DNA from: Blautia pseudococcoides
GTDB taxonomy: Bacteria > Bacillota > Clostridia > Lachnospirales > Lachnospiraceae
Reading direction: 5' to 3'
Length of the DNA: 64,000 nt
Assembly (NCBI RefSeq): GCF_001689125.2
Contig: NZ_CP015405.2
Span: forward strand, 4,924,501-4,988,500
In this document: positions 60,107 to 64,000 of the stretch, piece by piece
How positions within the stretch are numbered: position 1 is the first letter of the stretch
Layout of the letters: the number at the start of each line of letters is the position of its first letter
Program-made: the position numbers and the translations under genes
Notes under the pieces: generated by a model
Told to the model about the DNA's origin: nothing
Seen by the model: the letters and a program-made list of their open reading frames with translations, nothing else
The model's database searches: none

Positions 60107-61453
60107 ATGTCAGGAATAAAGAAACATCACTGGACCACAACGAAACTCATAGTTTTTGGATATTTGGCGGTGATCACCACAGGTACGCTTCTGCTGATGC
60201 TGCCTGTGTCCAGCAGGCAGATGACTGCGGTTCCGTTTATGGATGCCTGGTTCACTGCCACATCAGCAACATGTGTCACAGGACTGGTTCTGCATGACAC
60301 CTATACATTCTGGTCCTCATTCGGCCAGGGGGTTATCTTATTGTTGATACAGATAGGCGGCATTGGATTTATGACAATTGCCATTTCCGCGCTTACTATT
60401 ACAAAAAGAAAGATTGGTTTGTCGCAGAGGCTTCTGATGCAGGAATCCGTGGCTGCACCTCAGGTGGGCGGGATCGTGCGTATGGCAAAGTTTGTGTTCG
60501 GCGGAACGGTATTATTCGAGGGGATCGGAGCCATTTTGCTGAGCTTTTATTTTGTTCCCAGGCTTGGACTTGGAAAAGGCATATATTTTTCCGTATTTCA
60601 TTCTATCTCGGCGTTCTGTAATGCGGGAATAGATCTGATGGGGAATTTTGAACCTGGTTCTTCTCTGATGACCGCTTCGGGAAGTCCGCTGGTCAGTATT
60701 ACCATTATGCTTCTTATAATAGTAGGAGGACTGGGATTTCTTGTCTGGTCAGATATCAGGGAACATAAATGGCACTATAAAAATTATAAGCTCCATACCA
60801 AGGTGGTGCTTATGGCAACAACCATTCTGATTTTCAGCGGAGCTGTCCTTATGTTTTTCTTTGAACTGGGGAAACCCTCCATGGAGGGGCGTAGTTTTGG
60901 CGAACAGGTATTATGTGCGTTTTTCCAGGCTGTAACGCCCAGAACGGCAGGCTTCAACACCGTGGATCTGACAACCCTTACCGGGTGCAGCAAAATCCTC
61001 ATGGTGGGGCTGATGTTTATCGGTGGTTCCCCAGGCTCCACTGCAGGAGGGATCAAGACAACTACCATGTTTATTATGATCTTGAGTATCTGGTCGGAAT
61101 TCAGGAAACGAAAGGATATTGAGTGCTTCCGCCGGAGAATGGAGGAAAATGCCCTGCGGCACGCAAGCTGTGTGACCATGCTGTACGGACTTTTGATCCT
61201 TGTGGGAACGGTTCTGATATCCTCTGCAGACGGAGTCATGATCCAGGATGCGCTGTTCGAGGCCGCGTCCGCGATCGGAACGGTGGGACTGTCCCTTGGA
61301 ATCACAGCCCAGCTTGGCACTGTGTCACATATCGTTTTGATCCTGCTCATGTTTATCGGAAGAGTTGGAGGTATTACTATACTCATCGCTTTCGGCAACA
61401 GGATCGCGTGTATACCGTCAAAACTGCCAATGGAAAAAGTATCTGTAGGCTGA
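60107..61453 (+). CDS. TrkH/KtrB-type potassium uptake membrane subunit
   Basis: The 448-residue channel subunit has four repeated M1-P-M2-like units. Selectivity-filter-type loops include SATCVTGL, SISAFCNAGIDL, TPRTAGFNTVDL and the last-unit ASAIGTVGLSLG. The length is closer to KtrB than E. coli TrkH. It works with the next gene, a soluble RCK protein that gates it. GGGTGG lies upstream of the ATG. Confidence 0.93.
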   Translation: MSGIKKHHWTTTKLIVFGYLAVITTGTLLLMLPVSSRQMTAVPFMDAWFTATSATCVTGLVLHDTYTFWSSFGQGVILLLIQIGGIGFMTIAISALTITKRKIGLSQRLLMQESVAAPQVGGIVRMAKFVFGGTVLFEGIGAILLSFYFVPRLGLGKGIYFSVFHSISAFCNAGIDLMGNFEPGSSLMTASGSPLVSITIMLLIIVGGLGFLVWSDIREHKWHYKNYKLHTKVVLMATTILIFSGAVLMFFFELGKPSMEGRSFGEQVLCAFFQAVTPRTAGFNTVDLTTLTGCSKILMVGLMFIGGSPGSTAGGIKTTTMFIMILSIWSEFRKRKDIECFRRRMEENALRHASCVTMLYGLLILVGTVLISSADGVMIQDALFEAASAIGTVGLSLGITAQLGTVSHIVLILLMFIGRVGGITILIAFGNRIACIPSKLPMEKVSVG

Positions 61454-61480
61454 GGCCTATTAAAGGAGGAAAAGTAAAAT

Positions 61481-62131
61481 ATGAAATCGGTTCTTGTTGT
61501 GGGACTGGGCCGCTTTGGGCGACATATGGCCGCTAAATTGATTGAAGAGGGAAATGAAGTCCTTGCGGTTGACATAAATGAGGAGCGTGTCAATGACGCG
61601 CTTGATTTGGTGACTAATGCGCAGATTGGGGATACCACCAATGAGCATTTTATTGCTTCTCTGGGGGTGGGGAATTTTGATCTGTGTGTGGTGGCGATTG
61701 GAGATAATTTTCAGAGTTCCCTGGAAACCACAGCGCTTCTCAAGGACTATGGCGCACCCTTTGTCCTGTCAAGGGCCAACAGGGATGTACATGCAAAATT
61801 CCTTCTCAGAAACGGGGCGGATAAGGTAGTCTATCCCGAAAGAGAGATGGCAGAACGGCTGGCCGTAAAATTCGGCACGGAAAATATTTTTGATTATATT
61901 GAACTTACGCCTGATTATTCCATCTATGAAATCCCTGTGCCGGTACCGTGGGTAGGAAAATCTATTGTGGAAAAAGGAGTGCGGAATAAATATCATATCA
62001 GTATCCTGGCAGTCAAGGAACAGGAGGAAATCTACCCTCTGCCCCGCCCGGAATATGTTTTCCGGGGGAGTGAAACCCTGATCATAATGGGACATTACAA
62101 AGATGTAAGAGCGCTGGCAAAGGCGAGATAG
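61481..62131 (+). CDS. TrkA/KtrA potassium uptake regulatory protein (RCK)
   Basis: The 216-residue cytosolic protein has an N-terminal RCK_N nucleotide-binding fold (VVGLGRFGRHMAAKLIEEGN, acidic end at VDINEE) and a C-terminal RCK_C domain (about 135-216; YEIPVPVPWVGKSIVEKGV). It forms a ring under the channel and gates it in response to nucleotides, possibly also c-di-AMP. It starts 27 nt after the channel gene with AGGAGG upstream. Confidence 0.93.
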   Translation: MKSVLVVGLGRFGRHMAAKLIEEGNEVLAVDINEERVNDALDLVTNAQIGDTTNEHFIASLGVGNFDLCVVAIGDNFQSSLETTALLKDYGAPFVLSRANRDVHAKFLLRNGADKVVYPEREMAERLAVKFGTENIFDYIELTPDYSIYEIPVPVPWVGKSIVEKGVRNKYHISILAVKEQEEIYPLPRPEYVFRGSETLIIMGHYKDVRALAKAR

Positions 62132-62230
62132 CCGGCGCTCTTTGCCAGCTATAATAAACCTATTAACTTCCGTCAGATAACCGCATATTTTACCGGGAGT
62201 GATGTAAGCAGCACAGAAAGGGGAGCATCA

Positions 62231-64000
62231 ATGGATTTGGATAGAGGCGGCATACTGAAAATATTTTTCAGCTATGCGGAAGGTACCGGAAAAACAGTGC
62301 AGATGCTGCGGGATGCAGGGAAAAGAAAAGAAGAGGGCTGCGATGTGGTGATTGGCTGTATTCCCCTGGAATGGGAACTGCGGGAGGAAATGGAAAGGCT
62401 TGCACCTGTTTTCCATAATTACCAGGGGAAGCTGTCTCCTGAGTTTGATATAGACAGTGCGATCAGAAGAAAGCCGCAGCTTTTAGTCATTGACAGGCTT
62501 GCCCATGGCAATGTGCCCGGCTCCAGGCACAGAAAGCGTTATCAGGATATAGAAGAACTACTTTGGGCAGGGATAGATGTATATACAACCCTGAATGTAC
62601 AGCAGATCGAGAGCCTTTCGGATGTGATATCCTCTCTGACTGGCAGGCCCGCAGGGGAGCGGGTTCCGGATAAAGTGTTTGACCAGGCCGACCGGGTGGA
62701 ATTCGTGGATGCGGAGCCGGAAAAAGTGCGGGAACGTCTTGGAAATAATGTGGCTGACTCGGGCGTTCTCACTGCCCTGCGGGAGATGGCACTTAGAAGA
62801 ATGGCGGACCGGATCAATAAGATCGCCGAGAAAGGGGAGGCGGTACGGGAAACCTCTTATCCGGGAGAACATATCCTTACAGGAATATCGCCATCCCCCT
62901 CCAACGGCAGGGTGATCAGAACGGCTGCACGTATGGCAGATGCCTTTCACGGTGCTTTTACGGCCCTGTATGTACAGACATCCCACGATAAAAATCTGCC
63001 GGATGATGATAAGAAGATTTTGAGGGAAAATATGGAGCTGGCTGAAAAACTGGGGGCCAGGGTCATTACCATGTATGGGGATGATGTGGTTCAGCAGATC
63101 GCGGAATATGCCAGAATGGCCGGGGTGTCAAAAATCGTACTGGGCCGGACAAAATGGATGGGAGGTCTTTCATTTTCCAGAGTCAGCTTCGCCGACAGGC
63201 TTACAGCTCTGGGCTCTAATCCTGATATTTACATCATTCCCTCCATGGAGGGAAATACGGGGACAGCGGGATTCAGGATCAGGCACAGCAGCACAGGATT
63301 TACATTGAAAGACAGCCTGAAAACAGTGGGAGTGCTGATTGCCTCAACAGGCATCGGAAGCTGGATGTACAGCCATGGGATTTCAGAGGTCAATATTATC
63401 ATGCTGTATATTTTGGGAGTGGTGTTCACTGCTATGTGGACAGAGAGTAAGGCGTATAGTCTGGTAAGTTCTTTTATCAGTGTATTTACCTTTAATTTTT
63501 TCTTCACGCTTCCCAGGTATTCCCTGAAAGCTTATGGGCCGGAATATCCCGTTACGTTTACTATTATGTTCCTTGTGGCATTCCTCATCTCCACCCTGAC
63601 CACCAGGGTGAAGGAACAGGCACACCAGGCCGCGGAGAAGGCTTACCGCACGGAAATTCTGCTGGAAACCAGCCAGAAGCTGCAGAAAGCCAGGGATGTT
63701 TCACAGATCATCTCAGAGACTATGGTGCAGATGGAGAAAATGCTGGGCCGTATGGTCATTTTCTATATGCCGGATGAAGCGGGCAGTCTGGTGCCGCGGA
63801 CGGATAACCGGGAGATGAGGGATGCAGAGCAGTATATCAATGAGAAAGAACTGGAAGTGGTATCCTGGGTATACCAGAACAATAAACATGCCGGTGCCAC
63901 AACAGATACGCTGCCCGGGGCAAAATGCCTGTATCTGGCTGTCAGGGGCAGAAAAGAAGCGCTGGCAGTGGCAGGGATCGTTATGGGAGCCGAGGAACTC
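62231..64000 (+). CDS. kdpD: KdpD-type sensor kinase (partial, runs off the window)
   Basis: The frame is open from ATG 62231 to the window end (590 codons). The N-terminal KdpD domain (about 1-210) has a Walker A-like YAEGTGKT and the conserved LAHGNVPGSRHRKRYQDIEE. A USP-like domain follows (about 220-340), then DUF4118 helices (about 360-460), a coiled coil and the start of a GAF domain (about 490-590). The kinase core lies beyond the window. The usual IDELAH reads IDRLAH and the first Walker Gly is replaced by Ser. It sits after the Trk/Ktr pair, without kdpFABC visible on this side. Confidence 0.9.
   Translation, partial: MDLDRGGILKIFFSYAEGTGKTVQMLRDAGKRKEEGCDVVIGCIPLEWELREEMERLAPVFHNYQGKLSPEFDIDSAIRRKPQLLVIDRLAHGNVPGSRHRKRYQDIEELLWAGIDVYTTLNVQQIESLSDVISSLTGRPAGERVPDKVFDQADRVEFVDAEPEKVRERLGNNVADSGVLTALREMALRRMADRINKIAEKGEAVRETSYPGEHILTGISPSPSNGRVIRTAARMADAFHGAFTALYVQTSHDKNLPDDDKKILRENMELAEKLGARVITMYGDDVVQQIAEYARMAGVSKIVLGRTKWMGGLSFSRVSFADRLTALGSNPDIYIIPSMEGNTGTAGFRIRHSSTGFTLKDSLKTVGVLIASTGIGSWMYSHGISEVNIIMLYILGVVFTAMWTESKAYSLVSSFISVFTFNFFFTLPRYSLKAYGPEYPVTFTIMFLVAFLISTLTTRVKEQAHQAAEKAYRTEILLETSQKLQKARDVSQIISETMVQMEKMLGRMVIFYMPDEAGSLVPRTDNREMRDAEQYINEKELEVVSWVYQNNKHAGATTDTLPGAKCLYLAVRGRKEALAVAGIVMGAEEL

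Noticed and set aside
1..64000. CRISPR arrays, tRNA or rRNA genes
   Set aside because: I found no regularly spaced direct repeats and no cloverleaf or rRNA signature by eye. Subtle tRNAs would need a dedicated scan.

Overview
The window looks like the chromosome of a gut Lachnospiraceae-type Firmicute. I infer this from the strong AGGAGG-type ribosome binding sites, frequent GTG/TTG starts, YesMN-style two-component systems beside LplB/YtcP-type sugar ABC transporters, many cytoplasmic glycoside hydrolases without signal peptides, and an FMN riboswitch in front of ribU. The genus (Blautia or a relative) cannot be fixed from the sequence alone.

Layout. 1-7142 is housekeeping: a DUF4190-like membrane protein, a double-HTH regulator joined to xylulokinase, Tex, and aminopeptidase P. 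7440-37574 is a large plant-glycan region. It holds a solute-binding lipoprotein with a YesMN pair whose response regulator is broken at an 11-G tract; a LacI regulator with four matching 14-bp operators; an LplB/YtcP/lipoprotein transporter; hydrolases of families GH35, GH2, a GH43-GH51-GH43 fusion, GH88/105, DUF2264, GH27 and GH127; a MATE exporter; several AraC regulators; and a cell-wall amidase. The likely substrates are arabinan, arabinogalactan and pectin side chains, imported as oligosaccharides and cut in the cytoplasm. 37717-42357 adds an HPr/Crh-like protein without the active-site histidine, an AraC regulator and a uronate module (kduI, kduD, an RpiB-like isomerase, a carbohydrate-binding-like protein).

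42391-43676 is a retron: an RT with NAxxH, VTG and YCDD motifs, and upstream of it a non-coding RNA about 203 nt long, bounded by a 13-nt a1/a2 inverted repeat and preceded by its own promoter. No effector gene is visible beside it. 43904-52666 is a glucuronoxylan locus: a YesMN two-component system divergent from an ABC importer and a GH67 alpha-glucuronidase.

52860-56883 is a scarred mobile region: a truncated GlsB-like gene, a receiver-domain remnant, a yefM-yoeB toxin-antitoxin pair, and the ends of a Tn916-like element (XRE regulator; TetR and CPBP cargo; a KTR-protein/integrase fusion made by internal deletion) between 14-bp direct repeats. 56928-64000 returns to core functions: FMN riboswitch and ribU, a Nudix hydrolase, an AI-2E-family permease, a Trk/Ktr potassium uptake pair, and a KdpD that runs off the window.

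The most notable items are the retron with an identifiable msr-msd, the homopolymer-disrupted response regulator, the tri-modular arabinan enzyme, the 54-bp palindrome that covers the TetR promoter and Shine-Dalgarno, the Crh-like protein, and two C-terminal remnants of the AAA-ATPase-like/PD-(D/E)XK family.
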